Below are positions 42,980 through 51,316 of a stretch of DNA of 64,000 nt, piece by piece; the stretch's first letter is position 1, and each line of letters begins with the position of its first letter. Below the pieces are notes generated by a model. It searched no databases and was not told where the DNA came from. It saw only the letters and a list, made by a program, of their open reading frames with translations. Where the stretch lies: positions 62,001 through 126,000 of the forward strand of contig NZ_JAHWGP010000017.1 in NCBI RefSeq assembly GCF_020873915.1, written 5' to 3'. Source of the stretch: Streptomyces sp. DH5. Its GTDB lineage: Bacteria > Actinomycetota > Actinomycetes > Streptomycetales > Streptomycetaceae. A program made the translations under genes and the position numbers.

Positions 42980-43708
42980 TCACCCGCCGCCGTCCGCGCG
43001 CCGGCGCTGCAGCGCGCGGGGGCAGGAGGCGGCGGCAGCCTGGGAGAGCAGGACATGCATGCGTTCGGTGAGTTGCGCCAGGTCGTCGGCGGGAGCGTGG
43101 AACGGCAGCCGGACGTCGCCGCCCGCGCGGACGCGTTCGACGCGCAGGGTCAGTCCGTGGCGGTCGACGGCGAGAGGCCGGACGCGGACCGCCCCGTGCA
43201 GGCTGTCCGTGTCGACCAGGCGGGTGAGGCGTTCGACCGCGTCGGCGTGGCGGTCGGCGAGGTGGGTCAGCAGCCGGGCCTCGGCGGTGGCGAGCGGGTC
43301 GGGTACCGCGGTGGCGAATTCGCCGGGGTCGACGAGGACGGCGCCGGACGACTGCCGGAGCACGACGCGCGTCGGCTGGAAGCCGAGACGGCCGTCCCGG
43401 TCGGAGAACGAGCCGGCGAGCCACAGCCGGGCGCGGATCCGGTCGCGCACGGGGACGGGCGCGACGTCGGCGAACTCCAGCACCGCGGACGGCTCGCCGC
43501 GCGGCGCGCAGATCGCGGCGGCACGCAGGGCGCTGTCCTCCGGGATCTGAAGGAGCACCCGTCCGTCGTCGGTCACGGTGTGCGCGCCGACGAACTCCTC
43601 GCGGGTGCCCTCCGCGGTCACCGCGCAGGACCACGCGGCGGCGAGCACCGAGCGGGCCCGCGCCGCCGCGCCCGGTGCGGCCGTCCAGCTGTGCGTGTCG
43701 TCACCCAT
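42980..43708 (-). CDS. DUF2470-domain protein under iron control
   Basis: 242 aa. The N-terminal half resembles a split-barrel flavin/heme-binding (pyridoxamine-oxidase-like) fold. The C-terminal part (about 150-235), with HLADRHADAVERLTRLVDTDSLHGAVRVRPLAVDRHGLTL, matches DUF2470, a domain also found at the end of HugZ-type heme-degrading proteins. ATG 43708 with AGGAGG 7 bases before it. An iron box starts 14 bases upstream of the start codon, so expression should rise in iron shortage, which fits a role in heme or iron handling (inference). Confidence 0.85.
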   Translation of the reverse strand: MGDDTHSWTAAPGAAARARSVLAAAWSCAVTAEGTREEFVGAHTVTDDGRVLLQIPEDSALRAAAICAPRGEPSAVLEFADVAPVPVRDRIRARLWLAGSFSDRDGRLGFQPTRVVLRQSSGAVLVDPGEFATAVPDPLATAEARLLTHLADRHADAVERLTRLVDTDSLHGAVRVRPLAVDRHGLTLRVERVRAGGDVRLPFHAPADDLAQLTERMHVLLSQAAAASCPRALQRRRADGGG

Positions 43709-43721
43709 CCCGAACCTCCTC

Positions 43722-43740
43722 TTAGGTAAGCCTTGCCTAA
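43722..43740. promoter_or_regulatory. IdeR/DmdR-type iron box
   Basis: TTAGGTAAGCCTTGCCTAA, a 19-bp near-perfect inverted repeat (17 of 19 symmetric), matches the TTAGGTTAGGCTNNCCTAA consensus of actinomycete DmdR1/IdeR regulators. It overlaps the expected promoter of the DUF2470 gene and lies between it and the TetR gene. Confidence 0.85.
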
Positions 43741-43795
43741 CTTATCGAAGATCGGGGTGCGCGCCAACCGGATGACGGGACACCCACCGCGGGAT

Positions 43796-44404
43796 TCAGG
43801 GCGTGAGCACACCCAGGAGGGCGCGCGCACACAGGTCGCGCACCTGCTCGCGGCCCGACTCCGCGCCGCTCAGCCACTCCAGGCAGACCGCGGTGGTGAA
43901 GGCCAGCCAGCCGCGCACCGCGAGCCGGATGTCCGGCCGCGTCTCGAAGGCCGGCCCGAACTCGGGATCCGCCGCGAGGGCCGCCAGGATCTGCCGCTCC
44001 TGCGCGGCCAGCGCCCGCTGGTAGACCCGGCGCACGGACCGGTCCCCCGCGGCGTCGGCGCGGTGGAACGCGCGGTAGCCGTGCGCATGGGCCTCGACGT
44101 ACTCCAGATACGCGTCGAGACCCGCGGTGAGCTGTTCGCGCACCCGGACGCCCGGGACCGCCGCCGTCATCCGGAGCATCCGCTCGCTCTCCCGCTCCAC
44201 CACCGCCGCGAAGAAGTCCCGCTTGGTGGGGAAGTAGTGGTACAGCAGCCCCCGCGACACCCCGGCGATCTCGGCGACCTGTTCGATCCACACGTCGTCG
44301 TAGGGACTTTCGGAGAACAGCCGTGCGCCGACCGACAGGAGCTGCTCGCGGCGCTCCTCGGTGCTGAGCCGGCGGCGGGCGCGCCCGCCCTGGTTCACGG
44401 CCAT
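43796..44404 (-). CDS. TetR-family transcriptional regulator
   Basis: 202 aa. The N-terminal helix-turn-helix (about 16-62) reads RREQLLSVGARLFSESPYDDVWIEQVAEIAGVSRGLLYHYFPTK. The C-terminal part (about 75-195) is the ligand-binding helical bundle. Starts at ATG 44404, divergent from the P450 gene at 44513 with 108 bases between; it probably represses that gene and itself, as TetR or BM3R1-like regulators of CYP102 genes do. Confidence 0.9.
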   Translation of the reverse strand: MAVNQGGRARRRLSTEERREQLLSVGARLFSESPYDDVWIEQVAEIAGVSRGLLYHYFPTKRDFFAAVVERESERMLRMTAAVPGVRVREQLTAGLDAYLEYVEAHAHGYRAFHRADAAGDRSVRRVYQRALAAQERQILAALAADPEFGPAFETRPDIRLAVRGWLAFTTAVCLEWLSGAESGREQVRDLCARALLGVLTP

Positions 44405-44457
44405 GCCCGCACTGTACTTGACGCCGGTTCAGCAGCCGGACCAGACTGGCCACGCTA

Positions 44458-44473
44458 TTGAACTCGCGTACAA
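44458..44473. promoter_or_regulatory. Candidate TetR operator in the TetR-P450 intergenic region
   Basis: TTGAACTCGCGTACAA (44458-44473) is an imperfect 16-bp palindrome (12 of 16 symmetric) between the divergent regulator and P450 genes. Inferred from position. Confidence 0.4.
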
Positions 44474-44512
44474 CAGATCCACTCCCCGCGCCGGGTCGAA
44501 GGAGATCGCGTC

Positions 44513-45994
44513 ATGGCGGAGACGACGACACGGTCCGGGCTGCCGAGGGGTTTCCGCAGCGCGGAGCAGGGCTGGCCCGGGCTGCACCGCATACCGCACC
44601 CGCCGCACCGCCTGCCGCTGCTGGGCGACGTCGTCGGAGCGAGCAGGCGGACGCCGCTCCAGGACTCGATGAAGTACGCCCGGGACCTCGGGCCGATCTT
44701 CCGCCGGAACGCCTTCGGCAAGGAGTTCGTGTTCACCTGGGGCGCCGCGCTCGTGGCGGACCTGGCCGACGAGTCGCGGTTCGCCAAGCACGTGGGGCTG
44801 GGTGTCGCCAATCTGCGGCCGGTCGCGGGCGACGGGCTGTTCACCGCGTACAACCACGAGCCGAACTGGCAGCTGGCGCACGATGTACTGGCTCCCGGGT
44901 TCAGCCGTGAGGCCATGGCCGGATACCACCCGATGATGCTGGCCGTCGCGGAGCGGCTGACGGAGCACTGGGACCGCGCGGCGGCCGGGGGCCGGCCGGT
45001 GGACGTGCCCGGGGACATGACCAAGCTGACCCTGGAGACGATCGCCCGGACCGGGTTCGGGCACGACTTCGGATCCTTCGAGCGGGACCGCCCGCACCCG
45101 TTCGTCACGGCGATGGTCGGCACGCTCACCTACGCCCAGCGGCTGAACAGCGTTCCCGCGCCGCTCACCCCGCTGCTGCTGCGTCGCGCGAGCCGCCGCA
45201 ACGCGGCGGACATCGCGCGCCTGAACCGCATCGTCGACGAGGTGGTGCGGGTCCGTCGCACCGAGGGCCCCGGGGGCGGGGACCTGCTGGACCGGATGCT
45301 GGAGACGGCGCACCCGGAGACCGGGGAGCGACTGTCGGCGGAGAACGTCCGGCGGCAGGTCATCACGTTCCTCGTCGCCGGCCATGAGACGACGTCGGGC
45401 GCGCTGTCGTTCGCGCTGCACTACCTGTCCCGCGAGCCCGGGGTCGCGGCCCGGGCGCGCGCGGAGGTGGAGCGTGTCTGGGGCGACACGGCGGCTCCCG
45501 GCTACGAGCAGGTCGCCAGGCTGCGCTACGTGCGCCGGGTGCTCGACGAGTCGCTGCGGCTGTGGCCGACGGCTCCGGCCTTCGCCCGCGAGGCGACGCG
45601 GGACACGGTCCTCGCCGGGGAGCATCCGATGCGCCGGGGCGCCTGGACGCTGGTGCTGACGCCGATGCTGCACCGGGACCCCGCCGTGTGGGGAGCGGAC
45701 GCCGAGCGGTTCGACCCGGACCGCTTCGATGCGGCGGCGGTGCGGTCCCGGCCCGCGCACGTCTTCAAGCCGTTCGGGACGGGGGCGCGGGCGTGCATCG
45801 GGCGTCAGTTCGCCCTGCACGAGGCGACGCTGGTCCTCGGTCTCCTCCTGCGCCGCTACGACCTGAGCCCGGACCCCGCCTACCGGCTGAGCGTGACCGA
45901 ACGCCTCACCCTGATGCCGGAGCGGCTGCGTCTGCGCCCGCACCGCAGGACGCCCTCCGCCGGGCCCCGCCCGGCCGGACCGCGGTCCCCCTGA
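44513..45994 (+). CDS. Cytochrome P450, CYP102-like heme domain without reductase
   Basis: 493 aa. Oxygen-activating I-helix AGHETT at 289-294, ExxR at 346-349 (ESLR), heme Cys428 in FGTGARACIGRQF. The N-terminus IPHPPHRLPLLGDV and MKYARDLGPIFRR are close to the BM3/CYP102 class of fatty-acid hydroxylases. Unlike BM3, the protein ends shortly after the heme domain with a Pro/Arg-rich tail; no FMN/FAD reductase is fused or adjacent. It needs outside electron partners. ATG 44513 behind GAAGGAGATCG. Divergent from a TetR gene. Confidence 0.93.
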   Translation: MAETTTRSGLPRGFRSAEQGWPGLHRIPHPPHRLPLLGDVVGASRRTPLQDSMKYARDLGPIFRRNAFGKEFVFTWGAALVADLADESRFAKHVGLGVANLRPVAGDGLFTAYNHEPNWQLAHDVLAPGFSREAMAGYHPMMLAVAERLTEHWDRAAAGGRPVDVPGDMTKLTLETIARTGFGHDFGSFERDRPHPFVTAMVGTLTYAQRLNSVPAPLTPLLLRRASRRNAADIARLNRIVDEVVRVRRTEGPGGGDLLDRMLETAHPETGERLSAENVRRQVITFLVAGHETTSGALSFALHYLSREPGVAARARAEVERVWGDTAAPGYEQVARLRYVRRVLDESLRLWPTAPAFAREATRDTVLAGEHPMRRGAWTLVLTPMLHRDPAVWGADAERFDPDRFDAAAVRSRPAHVFKPFGTGARACIGRQFALHEATLVLGLLLRRYDLSPDPAYRLSVTERLTLMPERLRLRPHRRTPSAGPRPAGPRSP

Positions 45995-46435
45995 CGGCCG
46001 GAATGCTCGCGCCGCTTCCGCCGCAGGGCGTCGGTCCTCGACGTGGACGGCCCGTGGTTGCGCCCGTCGCGGTGGCGCTCGGCCCGTCCGGGCAGCCCGA
46101 CCGCGGTCTCCGGACGATCCTGCGGCTCCTCGGGGCCGACACAGGTCGGGACGTCGTCGTGGTGCCCGGTGACGACCCGGCCCCCGGCGTCCCCGGGATC
46201 GATCACCCCCAGTCCCCCGCCGGCATCCCGCATGGGCCGGACCGAACGTCCACGGATGCCGGCGGCCTGTTCGGCGGGCTCTCCGTCCGGTGCGGCCGGC
46301 ACCACACACGTGCCGTGCCCGGACAGCACCCGGGACGTGCGGGGGGCGTCGAGAAGCCGCCGCCACGCGTCTGCCGGTGCCCCGGTGCCCATGGCGGTCA
46401 CCGTGCCGCGGGGACGACGGCGGCCGGTCGTGGGA
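45995..46435. other. Stretch without a convincing gene
   Basis: 441 bases between the P450 and the sigma-factor gene. A minus-strand frame from ATG near 46390 runs through and into the end of the P450 gene (169 codons, MGTGAPADAWRRLLDAP, GTCVVPAAPDGEPAEQAAG). Its third positions are GC-rich, but it has no ribosome binding site and no family resemblance. It may be a decayed gene. Confidence 0.35.
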
Positions 46436-47335
46436 TCAGGTCTCGTCGTCGGGCACCCGCAGGCGGTCGAGGCGGTCCGGGTCGGCGAGGACGTACAGGC
46501 CGGTGACGCGGTGGTCGGTGATGGTGACGGACATGACCGACCGGACGCGGCCGTCGACGACGCTGAGCAGCCCCAGCGCGCCGTTGACCAGGACGATCCG
46601 GGAAGCCGCGGTGTAGCGGGCGAACAGGAGCGCCGACTCGGCCACCGGCCTCGCGCCCCGGAGGGTCTTGGACGCGCCCGTGCCGCGGACCAGTGCGCCC
46701 GCGTCGGCGCGCAGCACCACGTCCGGGTGCAGGACGGCGACCAGCGCCTCGAAGTCACCGCCGCGCGCCGCGGCCATGAAGGCGTCGAGCACCTGTCTCT
46801 GCCGGCCGAGGTCGGGATCGGACGGAGGCGTGGTGTCCCGCACCCGGCGGCGGGCCCGGGAGGCGAGCTGCCGGGTCGCGGCGGCGGTGCGCTCCACGAC
46901 CGGGGCGATGTCGTCGAACGGCACGGCGAACATGTCGTGCAGCACGAACGCCAGCCGCTCGTCGGGCTCCAGTGTCTCCAGGACCACCAGCAGGGCGACG
47001 CCGACCGAGTCGGCGTGCAGCGCCTCCTGTTCCGGGTCCGCCGGGAAGAGGGGTCGGACCACCGGGTCCGGGACGAAGGTCTCGTCCATCGGCTGCTCCC
47101 GGCGGGCGGCGCGCGAACGCAGCAGGTCCAGGCAGATCCGGCCGGTCACGGTGGTCAGCCAGCCGCCCAGGTTGCCGATCCCGGCGGGGTCCACCCGGCT
47201 CAGGCGCAGCCAGGCCTCCTGGACGGCGTCCTCGGCCTCGGCGAGCGAGCCGAGCATGCGGTAGGCGACCGCCCCGAGTCGGCCGCGGTGCTCCTCGAAG
47301 CTCCGCGCCAGCAGGTCGTCGTCCGCGGGGGTCAC
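46436..47335 (-). CDS. ECF41-type RNA polymerase sigma factor (SigJ-like) with SnoaL-like C-terminal domain
   Basis: 299 aa. Region 2 (EEHRGRLGAVAYRMLGSLAEAEDAVQEAWLRL, about 14-45) and region 4 (EPDERLAFVLHDMFAVPFDDIAPVVERTAAATRQLASRARRRV, about 120-165) are complete. The C-terminal domain (about 175-290) is SnoaL/NTF2-like, and LADPDRLDRL near the end corresponds to the NPDKL-type motif of ECF41 factors, in which this domain controls activity. GTG start overlaps the stop of the PIG-L gene by 4 bases, so the two are cotranslated. ECF41 genes often sit beside a redox or carboxymuconolactone-decarboxylase gene; here it is a deacetylase. Confidence 0.92.
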   Translation of the reverse strand: MTPADDDLLARSFEEHRGRLGAVAYRMLGSLAEAEDAVQEAWLRLSRVDPAGIGNLGGWLTTVTGRICLDLLRSRAARREQPMDETFVPDPVVRPLFPADPEQEALHADSVGVALLVVLETLEPDERLAFVLHDMFAVPFDDIAPVVERTAAATRQLASRARRRVRDTTPPSDPDLGRQRQVLDAFMAAARGGDFEALVAVLHPDVVLRADAGALVRGTGASKTLRGARPVAESALLFARYTAASRIVLVNGALGLLSVVDGRVRSVMSVTITDHRVTGLYVLADPDRLDRLRVPDDET

Positions 47336-48075
47336 CGGGAGAACAGCTCGAAGGCGACCGCGGGACGGTTCCCGAACCGCTTCCCCGTCTCCTCGGCGAA
47401 GCCGGTCAGCAGGCCGCGCGCGTACGCCTCGGGGTCCTCGTCGGTCAGCGCCTCGATGTAGGTGCGGTGTTCGAGCAGGGAGAGCACGGCACGCTCCAGA
47501 CCGGCGGTCGCGTCCACCGCGTGCGTGGGGTTGCCCGAACCGGCGACCGCCACCCAGCGGACGCCGTTCCAGGGTTCGAGGCCCCGCTCGGTCAGCTCCG
47601 GGAAGATCCAGCGGTTGCCGGCGTCACCGGCCGCGTCGAGCGTGGCACGCCCGACGGCCACGTGGTCGGGGGTGTTCCAGTAGGTGCCGCCCCAGGTGTC
47701 GCGGTGGTTCAGGGTGATCACCAGCTCGGGCCGGTGCCGGCGCACGGCGGCGGCGATGTCCCGGCGCAGGTCGGGGCCGTACTCGACGACGCCGTCCGCG
47801 TGGTCGAGGAAGCCGACCTCCGTCACGCCCACCACGGCCGCGCTCGCCCGCTGCTCTCGCTCCCTGAGCGGGCCGCACTTGGCCGGCTCCAGGGTGTCGA
47901 TGCCCGCCTCGCCTCGGGTGGCCAGGACGTAGGAGACCTCACGGCCGGCGTCGGTCCAGGACGCGATCGCCGCCGCGCAGCCGTACTCCAGGTCGTCCGG
48001 GTGGGCGACCACGGCCAGGGCGCGCTGCCAGTCGTCGGGCATGGGCTGGAGCCGGCTGATCGTCGGGTCGGTCAT
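47332..48075 (-). CDS. PIG-L family deacetylase
   Basis: 247 aa. The zinc motif AHPDD (residues 24-28) and the distal His (HRD / PDHVAVG, about 124 and 138) are those of LmbE/MshB-like N-acetyl-glucosaminyl deacetylases, which remove acetyl groups from GlcNAc-linked inositol or similar substrates. Length fits. ATG 48075; overlaps the sigma-factor gene downstream. The substrate could be a mycothiol-related or antibiotic-type sugar; nothing here decides. Confidence 0.9.
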   Translation of the reverse strand: MTDPTISRLQPMPDDWQRALAVVAHPDDLEYGCAAAIASWTDAGREVSYVLATRGEAGIDTLEPAKCGPLREREQRASAAVVGVTEVGFLDHADGVVEYGPDLRRDIAAAVRRHRPELVITLNHRDTWGGTYWNTPDHVAVGRATLDAAGDAGNRWIFPELTERGLEPWNGVRWVAVAGSGNPTHAVDATAGLERAVLSLLEHRTYIEALTDEDPEAYARGLLTGFAEETGKRFGNRPAVAFELFSR

Positions 48076-48119
48076 GCCCGCAGACTAGCCCGCCGCACCG
48101 ACAGCGCACCGGGCGCGCG

Positions 48120-49421
48120 TCACGCCTCGTCGCGTGCCAGGGCGAGCAGCCGGTCCAGGACGCGGGGGCCGCCGGCCCGGACGCCGTCGTGCTCGAACTC
48201 GTCGGTGACCCAGGTGCGCAGGCCGCGGATCGCCCGCGCGGTCTCCAGGGAGTGGGGCGTGTGGACGTACATGTCGTCGTGGTAGACGGCCGCCGCGGCC
48301 GGGACCTCGTTGACGGCGAGCCGTGCCGGGTCGTAGAGCGGCGTCCAGTCGGTGCGCGCGGCGAGGAGTGCGGCGGTCTCGCGCAGGGGGCGCAGCGCCG
48401 GGTCGCAGTCGAACATCCAGGGGTGGATGGTCTCGCCGGTGAACAGCAGCGGCTCGTCGCCGGCGAGCGTCTTGGCCGCGTCGAACCGCGGGAACTCGGC
48501 CCGTACACGTTCGGCCGACCAGGCGGTGGGCCGGGTGTCCTGGCCGTAGATAGCCTCGTGGACCAGGGCGTACAGGGGGTGGCCGGCGTAGGACAGCAGG
48601 GCCTGCACCTGCTCCTGGAAGGCGTCGGACAGGGCGGGGCCGCCCGGGGTGGGGACGAAGGCGTCCTCCAGAAGGTGGTGCAGCCGGTGGCTGCCGTCGC
48701 CGCTGCCGAGCATCCGGCCGAGGGACTGGAACGCCTCGACGGTGAACCGGTAGCCGTTCGGGAGCACGACGTCGTGGGTGAGGAGGTGGTCGGCGATGCG
48801 CCGGGCGCGTTCGACGTCCTGCGGGTAGCGGGTGTAGTGGGCGGTGACCTTGCGTTCGACGCGCGGGTAGGCGGCCCGGTAGACGTCGTCGGCGTGCGCG
48901 TCGAGGGAGGGCAGGCCGCCGGTGACGAGCGCGGTGTCGAGGCCCTCGGGAGCCGTGGACAGGTAGGCGACGGTGCAGAAGCCGCCGAAGCTCTGGCCCA
49001 GCACGGTCCACGGGGCGCCGCCGGTCACCCGGGGGCGGATGGCCTCGCAGTCCCGCACGATGGAGTCGGCGCGGAAGAGGGCGAGGTAGCCGGCCTGCTC
49101 GGCGGGGCCGCCGCGCAGCGGGAGCGTCTGCCGGTTGGCGGGGGTGGAGTGCCCCGTGCCGCGCTGGTCGAGGAGGAGCACCCGGTACTCCTCCAGGGCG
49201 CGGCCGAGCCAGGCCTCCTTGCCGACGAAACGGTTCGCCCCGAAGCCGGGGCCGCCCTGCAGGTACAGCAGCCAGGGCAGGTCCCGGCCGGCCTTGTCGC
49301 CGGCGACGACCTCCCGCGCGTACAGCTCGATCGTCTCCCCCGAGGGGTCGTCGTGATCGAGGGGCACGGTGAAACGGCGGTCGGTGAGGACCACTCCGGG
49401 CTGGCGGTAGCTGACGGGCAA
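48120..49421 (-). CDS. Proline-iminopeptidase-like alpha/beta hydrolase
   Basis: 433 aa from a TTG start with GGGAG 5 bases ahead. LYLQGGPGFGANR (oxyanion, about 52-64), DQRGTGHS (about 83-90) and the nucleophile GQSFGG (about 140-145) are the S33 peptidase signature; the catalytic Asp and the C-terminal His (VYHDDMYVH) follow. The cap domain is large. It removes N-terminal Pro or other residues from peptides, in the cytoplasm. Upstream by 93 bases is the LacI regulator in the same direction. Confidence 0.88.
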   Translation of the reverse strand: MPVSYRQPGVVLTDRRFTVPLDHDDPSGETIELYAREVVAGDKAGRDLPWLLYLQGGPGFGANRFVGKEAWLGRALEEYRVLLLDQRGTGHSTPANRQTLPLRGGPAEQAGYLALFRADSIVRDCEAIRPRVTGGAPWTVLGQSFGGFCTVAYLSTAPEGLDTALVTGGLPSLDAHADDVYRAAYPRVERKVTAHYTRYPQDVERARRIADHLLTHDVVLPNGYRFTVEAFQSLGRMLGSGDGSHRLHHLLEDAFVPTPGGPALSDAFQEQVQALLSYAGHPLYALVHEAIYGQDTRPTAWSAERVRAEFPRFDAAKTLAGDEPLLFTGETIHPWMFDCDPALRPLRETAALLAARTDWTPLYDPARLAVNEVPAAAAVYHDDMYVHTPHSLETARAIRGLRTWVTDEFEHDGVRAGGPRVLDRLLALARDEA

Positions 49422-49514
49422 GGGAACTCCCGGGACGGACGGATGGTCGGATCGCGACCCAGTTCAGCACATGGCCCCGGGGCCGACGAGCCCGGGATCC
49501 CGCGGACGCGCCGC

Positions 49515-50540
49515 TCAGCGGGCCGCGAGGCTGGAGCGCCGGACCACCAGTTCGGGGCGGAGGACGACCCGGCGGTGCTCGTGCGGCTGCTGCGCGCGGT
49601 CGTTCTCGGTCTCCTCCAGCAGCAGCTCGGCCGCCAGGGCGCCCATGGTGACGGCGGGCTGGCGCACCGAGGTGAGCGGCACGGCCGCCGCGGCGGCGAA
49701 CTCGATGTCGTCGTAGCCGACGATCGCCAGGTCGTCGGGGACACCGACCCCGGCCGCGTACATCGCCTGGAGCACACCCAGGGCGAGCAGGTCGTTGGCG
49801 CAGAAGACGGCGGTCGGGCGGTCGGCGAGTCCGAGGAGGCGGGCGCCCGCGTCGCGCCCGGCGGCGACGTCCAGCCGTGCGGTGGGCAGCTCGCGCAGGT
49901 GGTCGGGCCCGAGTCCGGCCTCGGCGAGGGCGTTCAGGGCGCCGGCGCGGCGGTCCCGGACCTGGTTGAGTCCGGGCGGGCCGCTGACGTACGCGAGGGA
50001 GCGGTGCCCGGCGTCGACGAGGTGCCGCACGGCCAGCGCGCCGCCCGCCACGTCGTCCACGGAGACGGAGCACTCGGTGGTGCCCTCGGCGACCCGGTCG
50101 ACCAGCACGAAGGGGATGCCGTGCCGGCGGAACGCCTCGATGTTGCGGCCGGTGGCGTCCGCCGGGGTGAGCAGCACGCCCCGCACCCGCTGTTCGGCGA
50201 AGAGGGACAGGTACTCGGCCTCCTCCCCCGGGTCCTGGGCGCTGTTGCAGACCATCACGCCCAGCCCGGCGGCGCGGGCGGCGCGTTCGGCGCCGCGCGC
50301 GACGTCGACGAAGAAGGGGTTGCCCATGTCGAGGACGAGCAGGCCCATGATGCGGCTGCGGCCGGCACGCAACTGGCGGGCGGACTCGCTGCGGACATAG
50401 CCGAGCCGGTCTATGGCGGACTGCACCCGCGCCCGGGTCTCGGCCGCGACCGTGTCCGGGCGGTTGATCACGTTGGAGACCGTGCCGACGGAGACTCCGG
50501 CGACGCGGGCGACGTCCTTGATACCCACCGACTGGGCCAT
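49515..50540 (-). CDS. LacI-family repressor, likely controlling the L-rhamnose genes
   Basis: 341 aa. HTH: IKDVARVAGVSVGTVSNVINRPDTV (about 7-31), hinge helix with LRAGRSR, then the periplasmic-binding-protein-like domain for a sugar ligand (FVLVDRV, GYDDIEFAAAA). ATG 50540 is 10 bases after GGAGG; the longer frame would start inside a direct repeat. It sits at the left edge of the rhamnose island, and GAAA-NN-TTTC-like palindromes typical for LacI proteins lie between rhaM and rhaI. The inducing ligand is presumed to be rhamnose or an intermediate. Confidence 0.88.
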   Translation of the reverse strand: MAQSVGIKDVARVAGVSVGTVSNVINRPDTVAAETRARVQSAIDRLGYVRSESARQLRAGRSRIMGLLVLDMGNPFFVDVARGAERAARAAGLGVMVCNSAQDPGEEAEYLSLFAEQRVRGVLLTPADATGRNIEAFRRHGIPFVLVDRVAEGTTECSVSVDDVAGGALAVRHLVDAGHRSLAYVSGPPGLNQVRDRRAGALNALAEAGLGPDHLRELPTARLDVAAGRDAGARLLGLADRPTAVFCANDLLALGVLQAMYAAGVGVPDDLAIVGYDDIEFAAAAAVPLTSVRQPAVTMGALAAELLLEETENDRAQQPHEHRRVVLRPELVVRRSSLAAR

Positions 50541-50573
50541 CGGGATGGGACCTCCAGGGAGACGGGGGGCGGC

Positions 50574-50609
50574 GCGGCGGGCCATCACATGAGCGGCGGG
50601 CCATCACAT
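50574..50609. repeat. Perfect 17-bp direct repeat upstream of the LacI gene
   Basis: GCGGCGGGCCATCACAT occurs at 50574-50590 and 50593-50609, 2 bases apart (period 19). It covers the junction between the LacI leader and the remnant gene and carries the remnant's stop. It looks like a small tandem duplication. Confidence 0.8.
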
Positions 50610-50944
50610 TACCCGCACGGCCGCCCCGTACCCGTCACGGTCGAGGGGCAGCCGGAAGGCGACGACGTGCACCGCGGGCGCGTCGGCCCACGACGGTGTG
50701 GCGGACCGCGCCGTACCAGGGGGCGTGCTGGTGGCCCCGGCGGATGAACAGGCCTTCCTCCTGGAAGAAGTTGGTGTTGACCAGGCCGTCGTAGGACACG
50801 AAGTGGAGCGTCCGGGTGTCGGGCGTGGTGGTGCCGGCGGGGGTGACCGACGGCCTGGGCGCGGCGGCGGCCCGTGCGGTGCCGGGGGCCAGGGCGGGGG
50901 CCGCCGCGGTGCCGGGGAGCGCGCCGGCCGCGAGAGCGCGTCAT
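50604..50944 (-). pseudogene. Remnant of a secreted protein gene (BNR-repeat/sialidase-like N-terminus, scarred)
   Basis: An ATG at 50944 (MTR) soon loses frame. The next frame reads a signal-peptide-like ALAAGALPGTAAAPALA and then TLHFVSYDGLVNTNFFQEEG, WYGAVRHTVVG, which resembles the start of secreted BNR-4-type proteins of Streptomyces. It then gives way to a third frame, SWADAPAVHVVAFRLPL, ending at TGA 50604-50606. So only about 60 N-terminal residues and a different C-terminus survive. The fused ends suggest an internal deletion. The family name is from memory and less certain than the decay. Confidence 0.65.
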
Positions 50945-50963
50945 CCCGTCGCGGGCTCCGTCG

Positions 50964-51284
50964 TCAGGCGAGGTGGAAGATCTCGGTCAGCGGTTTCATC
51001 GCCTCGTCGGGGCGGGAGCCGTCGAGGGACTCGAAGAGGGGGGACATCTCGGCCTGCCAGCGGGCGTTGACCTCGGTGGCCTCCATGCCGTCCCGGGCCG
51101 CTTCGAAGTCCTCGGTCTCCAGATAGCCGACGAGGAGGCCGTCGTCGCGCAGGAAGAGGGAGTAGTTGTTCCAGCCGGTGGCCGAGAGCGCCTCGCGCAT
51201 CTCGGGCCACACGGAGGCATGGCGTGCGCGGTACTCGGCGATCCGGTCCTGTCGGACCTTGAGCAGGAAGCAGACGCGTTGCAT
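50964..51284 (-). CDS. rhaM: L-rhamnose mutarotase
   Basis: 106 aa, the family's normal length. It begins MQRVCFLLKVRQDRIAEYRARHASVWPEM, with the catalytic His22 (RHASVWPEM) and the GWNNYSLFL and WQAEMSPLFE blocks of RhaM/YiiL. It interconverts alpha- and beta-L-rhamnose in the cytoplasm. ATG 51284 behind GGAGGAG. It is the last gene of what was once a transport operon on the minus strand: 32 bases upstream lies the transporter remnant. Confidence 0.92.
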   Translation of the reverse strand: MQRVCFLLKVRQDRIAEYRARHASVWPEMREALSATGWNNYSLFLRDDGLLVGYLETEDFEAARDGMEATEVNARWQAEMSPLFESLDGSRPDEAMKPLTEIFHLA

Positions 51285-51316
51285 GAAGTACCGCTCCTCC
51301 GGGGGGACGTGAGGGG

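Noticed and set aside
50609-50944. A 111-codon minus-strand frame from the same ATG as the remnant gene
   Set aside because: It is almost all Arg, His, Pro and Gly; the family-like residues lie in the neighbouring frames, which supports decay instead.
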